A DNA stretch of 47,476 nt from Dyella_A sp051962475 (GTDB lineage: Bacteria > Pseudomonadota > Gammaproteobacteria > Xanthomonadales > Rhodanobacteraceae). Where the stretch lies: NCBI RefSeq assembly GCF_051962475.1, contig NZ_JBQCCF010000027.1:1-47476 (forward strand), given 5' to 3'. The notes below the pieces were generated by a model. It saw nothing but the letters and a program-made list of their open reading frames with translations, ran no database searches and had not been told where the DNA came from. The translations under genes and the position numbers were made by a program. Shown here piece by piece: positions 18,001-26,770 of the stretch (the first letter of the stretch is position 1; the number at the start of each line of letters is the position of its first letter).

Positions 18001-21000
18001 ATGAACATTCCCGAGCTGTGCATCCGCCGCCCGGTGATGACCACGCTGCTGATGGCGGCGCTGCTGGTGTTCGGCATCGTGGCCTATCCGCGGTTGCCGG
18101 TGAACGAGTTGCCGAACGTCGACTTCCCCACCATCAGCATCAGCGCCAGCCTGCCCGGCGCGTCGCCGGAAACCATGGCCTCGGCGGTCGCCACGCCGCT
18201 GGAAGCGCAATTGTCGACGATTGCCGGCATCGCCTCGATGAGCTCGACCAGCGCGCTGGGCTCGACCTCGATCACGCTCACCTTCGATCTCAATCGAAGC
18301 ATCGACGGCGCCGCGCAGGATGTGCAGTCGGCGATCTCCGCCGCGCAGCGCCAGCTGCCGCGCGAGATGCCCACGCCGCCCACCTTCCGCAAGGTGAACC
18401 CTGCCGACGCGCCGATCCTGTTCCTCACCATGCGTTCGGACACATTGCCGCTGTCGCAGGTGGACGAGTACGCCGAGACCGAATTGGCGCAGCGGCTGTC
18501 GATGGTCGACGGCGTGGCGCAGGTGAACGTCTACGGCGCACAGAAGTACGCCGTGCGCATCAGCGTCGATCCGGACAAGCTGGCCGCCGCCGGCATCGGC
18601 ATCGATCAGGTGCAGAGTGCGATCGCCGACGCCAACGTCAACCAAGCCACTGGTTCGCTGTACGGGCAGCGACAGCAATTGCCGATCCGCAGCGACGGCC
18701 AGTTGATGCGCGCGGCCGCCTACAACGGCGTGGTGGTGGCGTGGCGCAACGGTGCGCCCGTGCACGTGGGCGACCTCGGCGCGGCGCGCGACAGCGTGCA
18801 GAACGACCAGGCGGCCAGCTGGTACAACGGCGAGCGCGCGGTGATCCTGGCCATCTCGCGCCAGCCTGGTGCCAACACCGTGGAAACGGTCCTGCGCATC
18901 AAGGCGCTGCTGCCGGGTTTCGTCGCCACCCTGCCGCCGTCCGTGAAGCTGGCCACGCTGTACGACCGCTCCCAATCCATCCGCGAGTCGGTGGACGACG
19001 TTCAGTTCACGCTGCTGCTGGCCGGCGTGCTGGTGGTGGGCGTGATCTATCTGTTCCTGGGCAATCTCTCGGCCACGCTGATTCCCGCGGTGGCGCTGCC
19101 GATCTCGGTGGTCGGCACGTTCGGCGCGATGTCCGCACTGGGCTACAGCCTGGACAACCTGTCGCTGCTGGCGCTGACCCTGGCGGTGGGCTTCGTGGTG
19201 GACGATGCGATCGTGATGCTGGAGAACATCGTGCGCCACATCGAGGCGGGCGAGCGTCCGTACGAGGCAGCCGTGATGGGCGCCGGCGAGATCGGCTTCA
19301 CCATCTTCTCCATGACGCTGTCGCTGATCGCCGTGTTCATCCCGGTGATGTTCATGGGCGGCATCGTGGGGCGGCTGTTCCACGAGTTCGCGGTGACCAT
19401 CAGCGTGGCGATCCTCATCTCCGGCGTGGTGGCGATCACGCTCACGCCGATGCTGTGCAGTCGCTTCGTCAAGGCGCACCACCACGGAAGCAAGAACTGG
19501 CTGATCGCCGGTTTCGACCGCGGCTTCAGCGCCGTGCAGCGCGGTTATACCGGCAGCCTGCGCTGGTGCATGGACCGTCCGCGGCTGGTGCTGGCCGGCT
19601 TTGCCGTGAGCCTGCTGGCCACCGCCCTGCTGTTCATGGTGGCGCCGAAGGATTTCATTCCCGCCGGCGACAACGGCCTGCTGCGCGTCACCACCGAAGG
19701 CCCGCAGGACGTCTCCTTCGACGCGATGGTGGCGCGCCAGCAGCAACTGGCGGCGATCGTGGCGAAGGACCCCAATCTGGACGGCTACATGTCCAGCGTG
19801 GGCGCCGGCGGGCCGCGCAGCACGGTCAACAACGGCACCTTGCTGCTCAAGCTCAAGCCGACCCACGAGCGCCAGCTCACGCCGGACCAGATCATCCAGG
19901 AGCTGCGTAAGAAGTTCGCAGTGGTGCCTGGCATCCGCACCTACATCGCCAACCCGCCGGCGATCCAGATCGGCGGCCGGCAGAGCAAGGCGCAGTACCA
20001 GTACACCCTGCAGTCGGTCGACCTGCCGGCGCTCTACGCCTGGAGCGACAAGGTGGTCGGCGCTTTCCGCGGTCTGCCCGGCTTTCAGGACGTCACCACC
20101 GACCTGGATCTCAACAGCCCGTCGATCGCGGTGGACGTGGATCGCGACAAGCTCGCACCGCTGGGCCTCACGATGGCGCAGGTGCAGAGCGCGCTGGGGG
20201 CGGCGTTCGGCACCAACCAGGTGTCCACCATCTACGGCTCGGCCACCCAGTACTGGGTGATCCTGCAGGTGGAGCGCCGCCTGCAGAGCGATCCGGACGT
20301 GCTCTCGCGCATCTATGTCACCGCCAGCAGCGGCAAGCTGGTGCCGCTCAATGCGGTGGCCACGTTCAGGCGTCAGCCGGAGGTACTCACGGTCAACCAC
20401 CAGGGTCAGTTGCCGGCGGTGACGGTGTCGTTCAACCTGGCGCCGGGCGTGTCGCTGAGCGAGGCGGTGTCGAGCATTGAGCAGGCGATGGCGGGTATCC
20501 GTCTGCCGGCGACGATCACCGGCAGCGTGCAGGGCACCGCGCAGGCGTTCCAGGATTCCATCCAGGGCATGGGCCTGCTGCTGTTGCTGGCGGTGTTCGT
20601 GATCTACCTGGTGCTGGGCATCCTGTACGAGAGCTTCATCCACCCGCTGACGATCCTCTCCGGCCTGCCGGCTGCGGCGGTCGGCGCGCTGCTCACGCTG
20701 GTGGTGTTCCAGGCCTCGCTGGACCTGTTTGCCTTCGTCGGCATCGTGATGCTGATCGGCATCGTGAAGAAGAACGCCATCATGCTGATCGACTTCGCGC
20801 TGGAGCGGCAGCGCGAGGAGGGCATGGCGCCGGCGCAGGCGATCTTCGAGGCCTGCCGCGTGCGTTTCCGCCCGATCATGATGACCACCATGGCCGCATT
20901 CGCCGGCACGTTGCCGATCGCACTGGGCATCGGCGCGGGCGCCGAGGTGCGTCGGCCGCTGGGCCTGGCGGTAGTCGGTGGCCTGCTGGTGTCGCAGGTG

Positions 21001-21099
21001 CTCACGCTGTACCTGACGCCGGTGATCTATCTGTATCTCGATCGCCTGCAGCATCGCGGCAAGTTGCCGGCACGGCAGACGCCAATCAGCGAGGCGTGA
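18001..21099 (+). CDS. RND multidrug efflux transporter, HAE1/AcrB-MdtB type
   Basis: 1032-residue inner-membrane proton/drug antiporter. TM1 follows the N-terminal NIPELCIRRPVMTTLL; large periplasmic loops follow TM1 and TM7. The proton-relay residues are intact: Asp401-Asp402 in FVVDDAIVMLEN (AcrB D407/D408) and Lys924 in GIVKKNAIMLIDF (AcrB K940). Start and end sequences (FPTISISASLPGASPETM; VLTLYLTPVIYLYLDRL) resemble MdtB/MdtC-like pumps, and the protein is slightly shorter than AcrB. With the upstream adaptor it forms a two-gene efflux operon downstream of the MarR gene. Substrates cannot be predicted from sequence. Confidence 0.95.
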   Translation: MNIPELCIRRPVMTTLLMAALLVFGIVAYPRLPVNELPNVDFPTISISASLPGASPETMASAVATPLEAQLSTIAGIASMSSTSALGSTSITLTFDLNRSIDGAAQDVQSAISAAQRQLPREMPTPPTFRKVNPADAPILFLTMRSDTLPLSQVDEYAETELAQRLSMVDGVAQVNVYGAQKYAVRISVDPDKLAAAGIGIDQVQSAIADANVNQATGSLYGQRQQLPIRSDGQLMRAAAYNGVVVAWRNGAPVHVGDLGAARDSVQNDQAASWYNGERAVILAISRQPGANTVETVLRIKALLPGFVATLPPSVKLATLYDRSQSIRESVDDVQFTLLLAGVLVVGVIYLFLGNLSATLIPAVALPISVVGTFGAMSALGYSLDNLSLLALTLAVGFVVDDAIVMLENIVRHIEAGERPYEAAVMGAGEIGFTIFSMTLSLIAVFIPVMFMGGIVGRLFHEFAVTISVAILISGVVAITLTPMLCSRFVKAHHHGSKNWLIAGFDRGFSAVQRGYTGSLRWCMDRPRLVLAGFAVSLLATALLFMVAPKDFIPAGDNGLLRVTTEGPQDVSFDAMVARQQQLAAIVAKDPNLDGYMSSVGAGGPRSTVNNGTLLLKLKPTHERQLTPDQIIQELRKKFAVVPGIRTYIANPPAIQIGGRQSKAQYQYTLQSVDLPALYAWSDKVVGAFRGLPGFQDVTTDLDLNSPSIAVDVDRDKLAPLGLTMAQVQSALGAAFGTNQVSTIYGSATQYWVILQVERRLQSDPDVLSRIYVTASSGKLVPLNAVATFRRQPEVLTVNHQGQLPAVTVSFNLAPGVSLSEAVSSIEQAMAGIRLPATITGSVQGTAQAFQDSIQGMGLLLLLAVFVIYLVLGILYESFIHPLTILSGLPAAAVGALLTLVVFQASLDLFAFVGIVMLIGIVKKNAIMLIDFALERQREEGMAPAQAIFEACRVRFRPIMMTTMAAFAGTLPIALGIGAGAEVRRPLGLAVVGGLLVSQVLTLYLTPVIYLYLDRLQHRGKLPARQTPISEA

Positions 21100-21165
21100 G
21101 CGGACGCATCGCATTCACGCTCAGGCGGGATAAGCTGCCGCTTTCCGGCATGGGAGATGACGGCG

Positions 21166-21561
21166 ATGCGCAATCACTACGCGACATGGATCGGCACCAC
21201 CGCACTGCTGGCCCTGGCACTCGGCGCCTGCGCCAGCCGCGCAGCGACGCCCGGCCCACTCGATGACGCCGCGCTGCTGGCGTATGCGAAGCAGCCGTGG
21301 GACAAGGCCACGTTGATGCACACCACGGTCGAGCTCGGCCGGCATCACGGCCAGCGGGTGGTGGCGGAGTATCCCTGCGGCGACGTCTGCCCGCAGTACA
21401 CGGCGCGCGTCATCCACTACGAGCTGGCCCCGGGCGCGACGTGCGACAGCGTCGGCGGCGTGGAGAAGGAGGTGCTGATGCCGGTGGCGATCACCGTGCG
21501 GCCGAAGACCTTCTGCTTTCCGAAGGTGCTGGTGGACGCCAAGCTGCACTACACGCGCTAG
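21166..21561 (+). CDS. small lipoprotein of unknown function
   Basis: 131 residues. ATG 21166 was chosen over ATG 21157 because the GGGAG at 21152-21156 then has a nine-base spacing. The signal peptide ends in a lipobox (LALALGACAS) with Cys near residue 19. The mature domain is short and contains a conserved-looking CGDVC pair (YPCGDVCPQYTARVIHYEL) and two more cysteines (ATCDSV, KTFCFPK), suggesting disulfides in the periplasm. No family is recognised. It follows the RND gene on the same strand after 66 bp and may be in its transcript; a REP pair lies just downstream. Confidence 0.75.
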   Translation: MRNHYATWIGTTALLALALGACASRAATPGPLDDAALLAYAKQPWDKATLMHTTVELGRHHGQRVVAEYPCGDVCPQYTARVIHYELAPGATCDSVGGVEKEVLMPVAITVRPKTFCFPKVLVDAKLHYTR

Positions 21562-21574
21562 CGCTGTTCCATCT

Positions 21575-21655
21575 GTAGGAGCCCGCTCGCGGGTGATGCT
21601 TCTCGCTCTGATGCCACATCAAAGCCAAAGGCATCGCCCGCGAGCGGGCTCCTAC
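21575..21655. repeat. REP-pair (BIME-like) element, copy 1
   Basis: Two 25-nt arms (21575-21599 and 21631-21655) are inverted complements with one mismatch. Each begins GTAGGAGCCCGC when read outward-in and itself contains the mini-hairpin GCCCGC-TC-GCGGGC. The 31-nt centre, read on the reverse strand, matches the centre of copy 2 at 25961 (shared GGCTTTGATG). The GTAG head resembles REP elements moved by RAYT transposases. It sits between two convergent stops and may terminate both transcripts. Confidence 0.85.
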
Positions 21656-21668
21656 ACGACGGGCGGGG

Positions 21669-23111
21669 TTACTCGCCCTGCTCGCCGGGGAAGGCGCCGG
21701 GCGCCGAGCCGAAGTCGCCCTTGGCCTGCGCCGCCATGTAGGCATAGGCGGCGTACACGGCGACGTTCTGAGCCAGATCGGTGGGGTCGATCTTGTCCAG
21801 CGTATCTTCCGACGTGTGGTGCCAGTCGAAGTAGTAGGTGCCATCCTGGGTGAGCGAGAGCGCGGCCATGCCTTTGGCATGCATCTGCGAGAGGTCCGAG
21901 CCGCCGCCGCCGGGTTTGTTGGGGTCGTAGGCCACGCCGATCGGCGCCAGCACCTTGGCGATCTGCTCGATCGCACCGCGCGCGCTCGGCTTGACGCTGG
22001 CGCTCATGCGCCAGATGCGGCCGGCGCCGAAGTCCGATTCAGTGCCCAGCACGTGGTTGGCCACGTCGGCCGCGTGCTTGTCGGCATACGCCCGGCCGCC
22101 GAACAGGCCCATCTCCTCGTTGGCGAAGGCGATCACGCGCACGGTGCGGTCCGGGCGCTGCGGCAGGTCGTGGATCAGCTTCGCCGCGCCCATGGCGATG
22201 GCCACGCCGGCGCCGTCGTCGATCGCGCCGGTGCCCGGGTCCCACGAGTCCAGGTGGCCGCCGATGTCGACGACCTGCTTCGGGTACTTGCGGCCGGTGA
22301 TCTCGCCGATCACGTTGGCGCCGGTGTACTGCCCGGTGATGCCGCAGTCCAGGTTCATCTTCACCTGCACCGGTTGGCCGTGCGCGAGCACGCGCTCGAG
22401 CTGGTCTGCGTCGGGCTCGGCCAGCGCCGCGGCGGGAATCGTCTTGGCCGGATCGGTGAAGCCGGTGACGCCGGTATGCGGCGCGCGGCTGTGCGGATCG
22501 GTGCCGGCTGAGCGCAGCAGAAAGCCGGCGGCGCCCTTGGCCTGGGCGATCACCGGGCCCTGGGTACGGATCGGCGAGCCGATACCGTAATCGCGCCCAT
22601 CCTTATGGCGTTGCATGCGTGCGCCGACGTAGACGATACGCCCCTTGATGCTGGTCGGATCGGCGGCCTTGAGCGCGTCCAGCGTGGGAAAGGCCACCAC
22701 CTGCGCAGTGAGCCCGCCCTTGGGCGTGGCCGGTGAATAGCCCAACGCGGTGAGCACCAGCTTCTGCGGGAACGGCGCGACGATCTCGCCGCTCTCGCTG
22801 CGGCGCTCCCACAGCGGATAGCTCACCGGCTCGGTGTAGACCTTGTCGAAACCCAGCGCCTTCATCTTTGCCACCATCCAGTCGCGCGCGCGCTGGTCGT
22901 TGGGGCCGCCGGCGAGGCGCGGGCCGATCTCGGTGGTGAGGCCTTCGACGATGCGGTAGGCGGTGTCGTCGTGCATCGCCTTGTCGCGCAGCTGCTCGGC
23001 CGTGTGCACGGCGGCGGCGGGGATCACGGTGGACGCATCGGCGGCGAAGGCGGATGCGGAGCTGGCCAGTACGACGCTGGCAGCGAGCAGGGACAGGCGA
23101 AGGCGGCGCAT
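21669..23111 (-). CDS. secreted M28-family metallopeptidase
   Basis: 480 residues from ATG 23111, preceded by GGAG at eight bases; an open frame extends upstream without homology. A signal peptide (about 1-24, LSLLAASVVLASSASAFA) directs export. A PA-like insertion (about 130-250, SIKGRIVYVGARM) precedes the peptidase core. Zinc-ligand motifs of the M28 family are visible: GGHLDSWDPGTGAIDDGAG (His and bridging Asp), AFANEEMGLFGG (catalytic and ligand Glu), TESDFGAG (Asp) and DWHHTSEDTLD (terminal His). It probably acts as an amino- or carboxypeptidase on peptides in the periplasm or medium. It follows mscL on the same strand by 87 bp. Confidence 0.95.
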   Translation of the reverse strand: MRRLRLSLLAASVVLASSASAFAADASTVIPAAAVHTAEQLRDKAMHDDTAYRIVEGLTTEIGPRLAGGPNDQRARDWMVAKMKALGFDKVYTEPVSYPLWERRSESGEIVAPFPQKLVLTALGYSPATPKGGLTAQVVAFPTLDALKAADPTSIKGRIVYVGARMQRHKDGRDYGIGSPIRTQGPVIAQAKGAAGFLLRSAGTDPHSRAPHTGVTGFTDPAKTIPAAALAEPDADQLERVLAHGQPVQVKMNLDCGITGQYTGANVIGEITGRKYPKQVVDIGGHLDSWDPGTGAIDDGAGVAIAMGAAKLIHDLPQRPDRTVRVIAFANEEMGLFGGRAYADKHAADVANHVLGTESDFGAGRIWRMSASVKPSARGAIEQIAKVLAPIGVAYDPNKPGGGGSDLSQMHAKGMAALSLTQDGTYYFDWHHTSEDTLDKIDPTDLAQNVAVYAAYAYMAAQAKGDFGSAPGAFPGEQGE

Positions 23112-23198
23112 GGCGAACTCCGTGGGCAAACCCCGATTATGGCGGGGCGCCCACGGGCCGCTTAGGCCACAAGTCATGCTTGCAGCCGGAACCGAGCC

Positions 23199-23621
23199 TC
23201 AAGCCTGCGGGCGGTTCTTCAGTAGATCGCGAATCTCGGTCAGCAGCACCACGTCGGCCGGCGGCGCGGCCGGTGGGGCGGCCTCCTCCTGCTTGCGGCT
23301 GAGACGGTTGATCGCCTTGACCAGCAAGAAAATCGCAAAGGCGACGATCAGGAACTGGATCAGCGTGTTGATGAACATGCCGTAGTTCACCGCCACCTCG
23401 GCCACCTTGTGCGCCGGGTCGGTGTTGTCGGCGGGTTTGAGCACCCACTTCATGTCCGAGAAATCGACGCCGCCGGTGAGCAGTCCGATCGGCGGCATGA
23501 TCACGTCGTTCACCAGCGAGGTGACGATCTTGCCGAACGCGCCGCCGATCACCACGCCCACGGCGAGGTCGATCACGTTGCCGCGCATGGCGAATTCCTT
23601 GAACTCCTTGAGCATGCCCAT
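23199..23621 (-). CDS. mscL: large-conductance mechanosensitive channel MscL
   Basis: 140 residues, the normal MscL length, starting MGMLKEFKEFAMRGNVIDLA after a strong GGGAGGGG ribosome-binding site. TM1 carries the gate sequence VGVVIGGAFGKIVTSLVND; the periplasmic loop (GGVDFSDMKWVLKPAD) and TM2 (INTLIQFLIVAFAIFLLVKA) follow, and a C-terminal amphipathic helix (LLTEIRDLLKN) bundles the pentamer. The channel opens under membrane tension to release solutes on hypo-osmotic shock. An Ala/Pro linker before the last helix is longer than in E. coli. Confidence 0.97.
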   Translation of the reverse strand: MGMLKEFKEFAMRGNVIDLAVGVVIGGAFGKIVTSLVNDVIMPPIGLLTGGVDFSDMKWVLKPADNTDPAHKVAEVAVNYGMFINTLIQFLIVAFAIFLLVKAINRLSRKQEEAAPPAAPPADVVLLTEIRDLLKNRPQA

Positions 23622-23861
23622 GGCTACCCCTCCCAGGGTGAGTGGATGACCGGGCGACTCTAGCAGCCTCTCGGGCTTTGGTTGGCCGGGCTGCGAATCC
23701 GGCTGTGCGGTCCATATTCCTGCCGTTTCTTGCCCCATAGAACCACTATGGGCCGGCGAATCGTCAGAAATCTGTCCTCGCACAGCCGAATTCTCGCCTC
23801 GACCACCAAAGCCCGACAGGCTGCTGGCGCAGTGGCCGGGGAGGCAACAGGCGAGCCACGC

Positions 23862-24548
23862 TCAAACGACGCGGCCGTCCAGTGTCGCCACGCCCACCAG
23901 TTCGGCGTGGAAGCGGTCGCCGCGCTGCAGCGCCGCGACGCCGGCCGGCGTGCCGGTGAACACCAGGTCGCCGGCCTTCAGCTCGAACAGCCGCGACAGC
24001 GCGGCGAGGATCTCCGACACGCTGTGCACCATCTCGCCCAGCGTGGTGTGCTGGCGCCGTTCGCAGTTCACGTCCAGCTGCAGCACGGGGCTCGCGTCCA
24101 CCGTGGCCGCGGTGGACGGCACCAGCGCCGACATCGGCGCGGAGTGGTCGAACGCCTTGGCCACGTCCCACGGATGGCTCTTAGCCTTGGCGACCGCCTG
24201 CAGATCGCGGCGGGTGAGGTCCAACCCCACGCCGTAGCCCCACACCAGCGCGGCGGCCGCTTCCGGCGAAAGGTCGTGACCACCGGCGCCCAACGCCACC
24301 ACCATCTCAACCTCGTGGTGCAGGTCGGCGGTGGCCTGCGGGAAGGGCACGTCGGCACCGTCGGTGACCAGGGCATCGGCGGGCTTGCAGAAGAACAGCG
24401 GCGTGTCCTTCTCCACCACGGCGCCCATCTCGCGCGCATGGTCGGCGTAGTTGCGACCGATGCAGAAGATGCGGCGTACCGGGAAGCGCTGGTCGCTGCC
24501 GACGATCGGCAGGCTGGGGACGGGCGGAGGCGTGATGGCGTAGGTCAT
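23862..24548 (-). CDS. fumarylacetoacetate hydrolase-family protein (fumarylpyruvate hydrolase-like)
   Basis: 228 residues. Family features are FCIGRNYADHAREMG near the N-terminus, the metal-binding EVEMVVALG, GYGVGLDLTRRDLQ, KSHPWDVAKAFDHSAP and the terminal LVFTGTPAGVAALQRGD. These match the small FAH members that hydrolyse C-C bonds in acylpyruvates or decarboxylate oxaloacetate; substrate cannot be decided from sequence. No neighbouring aromatic-degradation genes are present, so a housekeeping oxaloacetate or acylpyruvate role is as likely as catabolism. It is divergent from the ABC efflux operon. Confidence 0.92.
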   Translation of the reverse strand: MTYAITPPPVPSLPIVGSDQRFPVRRIFCIGRNYADHAREMGAVVEKDTPLFFCKPADALVTDGADVPFPQATADLHHEVEMVVALGAGGHDLSPEAAAALVWGYGVGLDLTRRDLQAVAKAKSHPWDVAKAFDHSAPMSALVPSTAATVDASPVLQLDVNCERRQHTTLGEMVHSVSEILAALSRLFELKAGDLVFTGTPAGVAALQRGDRFHAELVGVATLDGRVV

Positions 24549-24706
24549 GCGCGAAAGCGTAGCAGGGCCGCGCGCTGCGGCGATCGCGCCAGCGACGAGT
24601 GACAGCTGTCACGGGCGATGCCTGATGGGCGCCGCTGCCTTTCGGTGGGTGCACACTTCAGGCTTGTCATCAGGATGCGCCGGGGTGGGCCGGCCGGGGA
24701 GTACTT

Positions 24707-25951
24707 GTGGACAACGCGGAACTGTTGAAGCAACTGCGCATCGATCACAACCAGCGCGAAGAAAGCGGTGGCAGCGGCCATCGTGGTCGCTGGATCGCGC
24801 TCGGCGTGGTGCTCGTGCTGCTGCTGTGCGTGGGCGTAGGCGGATGGTGGTGGCAGTCGCATCGTCCGGTGCCGGTGCAGACGGCGGTGGCTGCCAGCCT
24901 GGGCAAGCAGGCCGAGGCCGGCGCCGTGCTCGAAGCCACCGGCTATGTCACCGCGCGGCGCCAGGCAACCGTGTCGGCGCAGATCACCGGCACGCTGACC
25001 GAAGTGCTGATCGAAGAGGGTGATCACGTGACCAAGGGCCAGGTGCTGGCGCGGCTGGAGGACAGCGGTTACCGCGCCAACCTCGACGCGGCGCGGGCCA
25101 GCGTACAGGCGGCACAGGCGCAGGTGGCGCAACTGCAGGCGCAACTGGAGCAGGCGCGCGCCGACGCGGCGCGACAGGACGCCCTGGTGGGGCGCGGGCT
25201 GGTATCCAAGCAGGCGGCCGAGCAGGCACGTACCGCGGTGGCCAGCTACCAGGCCCAACTCGAGGCGCAGCGCCGCCAGGTGGCCGCCGCGCAGGCGCAG
25301 GCGCAGGTAGCGCAGGTCAACTACGACTACACCGTGGTGCGCGCGCCGTTCGCCGGTGTGGTGACCGACAAGGCCGCCCAGGTCGGCGAGATCGTCTCGC
25401 CGCTCTCGGCCGGCGGCGGCTTCACCCGCACCGGCGTGGGCACCATCGTGGACATGGACTCGCTGGAGATCGACGTCGATGTCAACGAGGCCTACATTGG
25501 CCGCGTGCAGCCGGACATGCCGGCCGAGGCCGTGCTCGATGCCTACCCCGACTGGCGCATCCCCGCCCACGTCATAGCTATTGTGCCGGCCGCCGACCGC
25601 GGCAAGGCGACAATCAAGGTGCGCGTGGCGCTGGAAGCGAAGGACGCGCGCATCGTGCCGGACATGGGCGTGCGCGTGGCGTTCCTGGAGCACAAGGAAC
25701 CGGCGGCGGCCGCCGCATCGCCGAAAGGCGTGCTGGTGCCGGCCACGGCCATCGCGCAGCGCGACGGCCAGCGCGTGGTGTTCGTGGTGCAGGGCGATGT
25801 GGCGCACCAGCGCACGGTGACGCCCGCGCCGCAGACCTACGGCGACCTGCGCCTGTTGCCCGAGGCGGTGAACCCCGGCGACAGCGTGGTGATCTCGCCG
25901 CCGGCGAACCTGCGCGACGGTTCGGCCGTCCAGACGTCCACCCCACCCTGA
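24707..25951 (+). CDS. MacA-like periplasmic adaptor of ABC efflux system
   Basis: 414 residues from GTG 24707, with GGGGAG six bases upstream. A short basic cytoplasmic tail precedes one membrane anchor (about 28-48, WIALGVVLVLLLCVGVGGWW). Lipoyl half-motifs (YVTARRQATVSAQITGTL; GDHVTKGQVLARLEDSGYRA) flank a long alpha-hairpin (about 120-205) rich in Gln and Ala. The return segment is YTVVRAPFAGVVTDKAAQVG. A beta-barrel and C-terminal domain complete the fold. It is first in an adaptor-ATPase-permease-permease operon resembling MacAB/YknXYZ systems that export peptides, macrolides or lipids. A REP pair separates it from the ATPase gene. Confidence 0.93.
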   Translation: MDNAELLKQLRIDHNQREESGGSGHRGRWIALGVVLVLLLCVGVGGWWWQSHRPVPVQTAVAASLGKQAEAGAVLEATGYVTARRQATVSAQITGTLTEVLIEEGDHVTKGQVLARLEDSGYRANLDAARASVQAAQAQVAQLQAQLEQARADAARQDALVGRGLVSKQAAEQARTAVASYQAQLEAQRRQVAAAQAQAQVAQVNYDYTVVRAPFAGVVTDKAAQVGEIVSPLSAGGGFTRTGVGTIVDMDSLEIDVDVNEAYIGRVQPDMPAEAVLDAYPDWRIPAHVIAIVPAADRGKATIKVRVALEAKDARIVPDMGVRVAFLEHKEPAAAAASPKGVLVPATAIAQRDGQRVVFVVQGDVAHQRTVTPAPQTYGDLRLLPEAVNPGDSVVISPPANLRDGSAVQTSTPP

Positions 25952-25960
25952 CACGTCCAC

Positions 25961-26040
25961 GTAGGAGCCCGCTCGCGGGCGATGCTCTTGGCTTTGATGC
26001 AGATCAGGAGCAAAAGCATCGCCCGCAAGCGGGTTCCTAC
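25961..26040. repeat. REP-pair (BIME-like) element, copy 2
   Basis: 80-nt element with 25-nt inverted arms (25961-25985 and 26016-26040; two mismatches) and a centre containing GGCTTTGATG, matching copy 1 in the opposite orientation. It fills most of the 122-bp gap between the adaptor and ATPase genes of one operon, so the two strong hairpins would form within the mRNA and could protect or separate the upstream message. Confidence 0.85.
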
Positions 26041-26073
26041 AGATGGCCTTTCATCCACGCAGGAGAACGCACC

Positions 26074-26760
26074 ATGGAAACGCTGATCGAGATCCACGAC
26101 CTGGCCAAGGTCTATGAACGCGGCAAGCAAAAGGTGGAAGTGCTGCACCACGTCGACCTCTCCATCGCGCGAGGCGACTTCCTGGCACTGATGGGGCCGT
26201 CGGGCTCGGGCAAGACAACCTTACTCAACCTGATCGGCGGCCTGGATACGCCCAGCGCCGGCAGCATCGCCGTCGGTGGTCAGCGCATCGACCAGCTCGG
26301 CGCCGGCGCGCTGGCGAAATGGCGTGCGGCCAACGTGGGCTTCATCTTCCAGTTCTACAACCTGATGCCGATGCTCAGCGCGCAGCGCAACGTCGAGCTG
26401 CCGCTGCTGTTGACCAAGCTGTCGGCCGCGCAGCGCAAGAAGAACGCGTCCATCGCGCTGCAGCTGGTGGGCCTGGCCGATCGCGCCTCGCACAAGCCCA
26501 GCGAACTCTCCGGCGGTCAGCAGCAGCGCGTGGCGATCGCTCGCGCCATCGTCTCCGACCCGACGTTGCTGGTGTGCGACGAGCCCACCGGCGATCTCGA
26601 CCGCCAGTCTGCCGAGGACGTGCTGGGCCTGTTGCGCACGCTCAACCGCGAGCACGGCAAGACCGTCGTGATGGTCACCCACGATCCCAAGGCGGCCGAG
26701 TACGCCGACCACGTGCTGCACCTGGACAAGGGCTCGCTGGTCGAGCAGGCCACGGCCTGA
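26074..26760 (+). CDS. ABC transporter ATP-binding protein, MacB/LolD type
   Basis: 228-residue nucleotide-binding subunit. Walker A is GPSGSGKTT, the Q-loop is FIFQFYNLMPMLSA, the ABC signature is LSGGQQQRVAIARAI and Walker B is LLVCDEPTGDLD, followed by the H-loop MVTHDPKAAEYA. The sequence N-terminal to Walker A (LAKVYERGKQKVEVLHHVDL) is typical of the LolD/MacB/FtsE group working with FtsX-type permeases. It is separate from, and 10 bp upstream of, the first permease gene, unlike E. coli MacB where the domains are fused. GGAG lies before the ATG. Confidence 0.96.
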   Translation: METLIEIHDLAKVYERGKQKVEVLHHVDLSIARGDFLALMGPSGSGKTTLLNLIGGLDTPSAGSIAVGGQRIDQLGAGALAKWRAANVGFIFQFYNLMPMLSAQRNVELPLLLTKLSAAQRKKNASIALQLVGLADRASHKPSELSGGQQQRVAIARAIVSDPTLLVCDEPTGDLDRQSAEDVLGLLRTLNREHGKTVVMVTHDPKAAEYADHVLHLDKGSLVEQATA

Positions 26761-26770
26761 GGAGGCGGCG

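Noticed and set aside
16174..21114. Very long (1646-codon) open frame on the minus strand across the MarR and efflux genes
   Set aside because: It is antisense to three well-supported genes, and its His/Arg/Gln-rich repetitive product matches no fold; GC-skewed codon use keeps the frame open.
23734..23752. CCCATAG/CTATGGG inverted repeat upstream of mscL as a terminator or operator
   Set aside because: Short stem without T-run and no clear link to a regulator.
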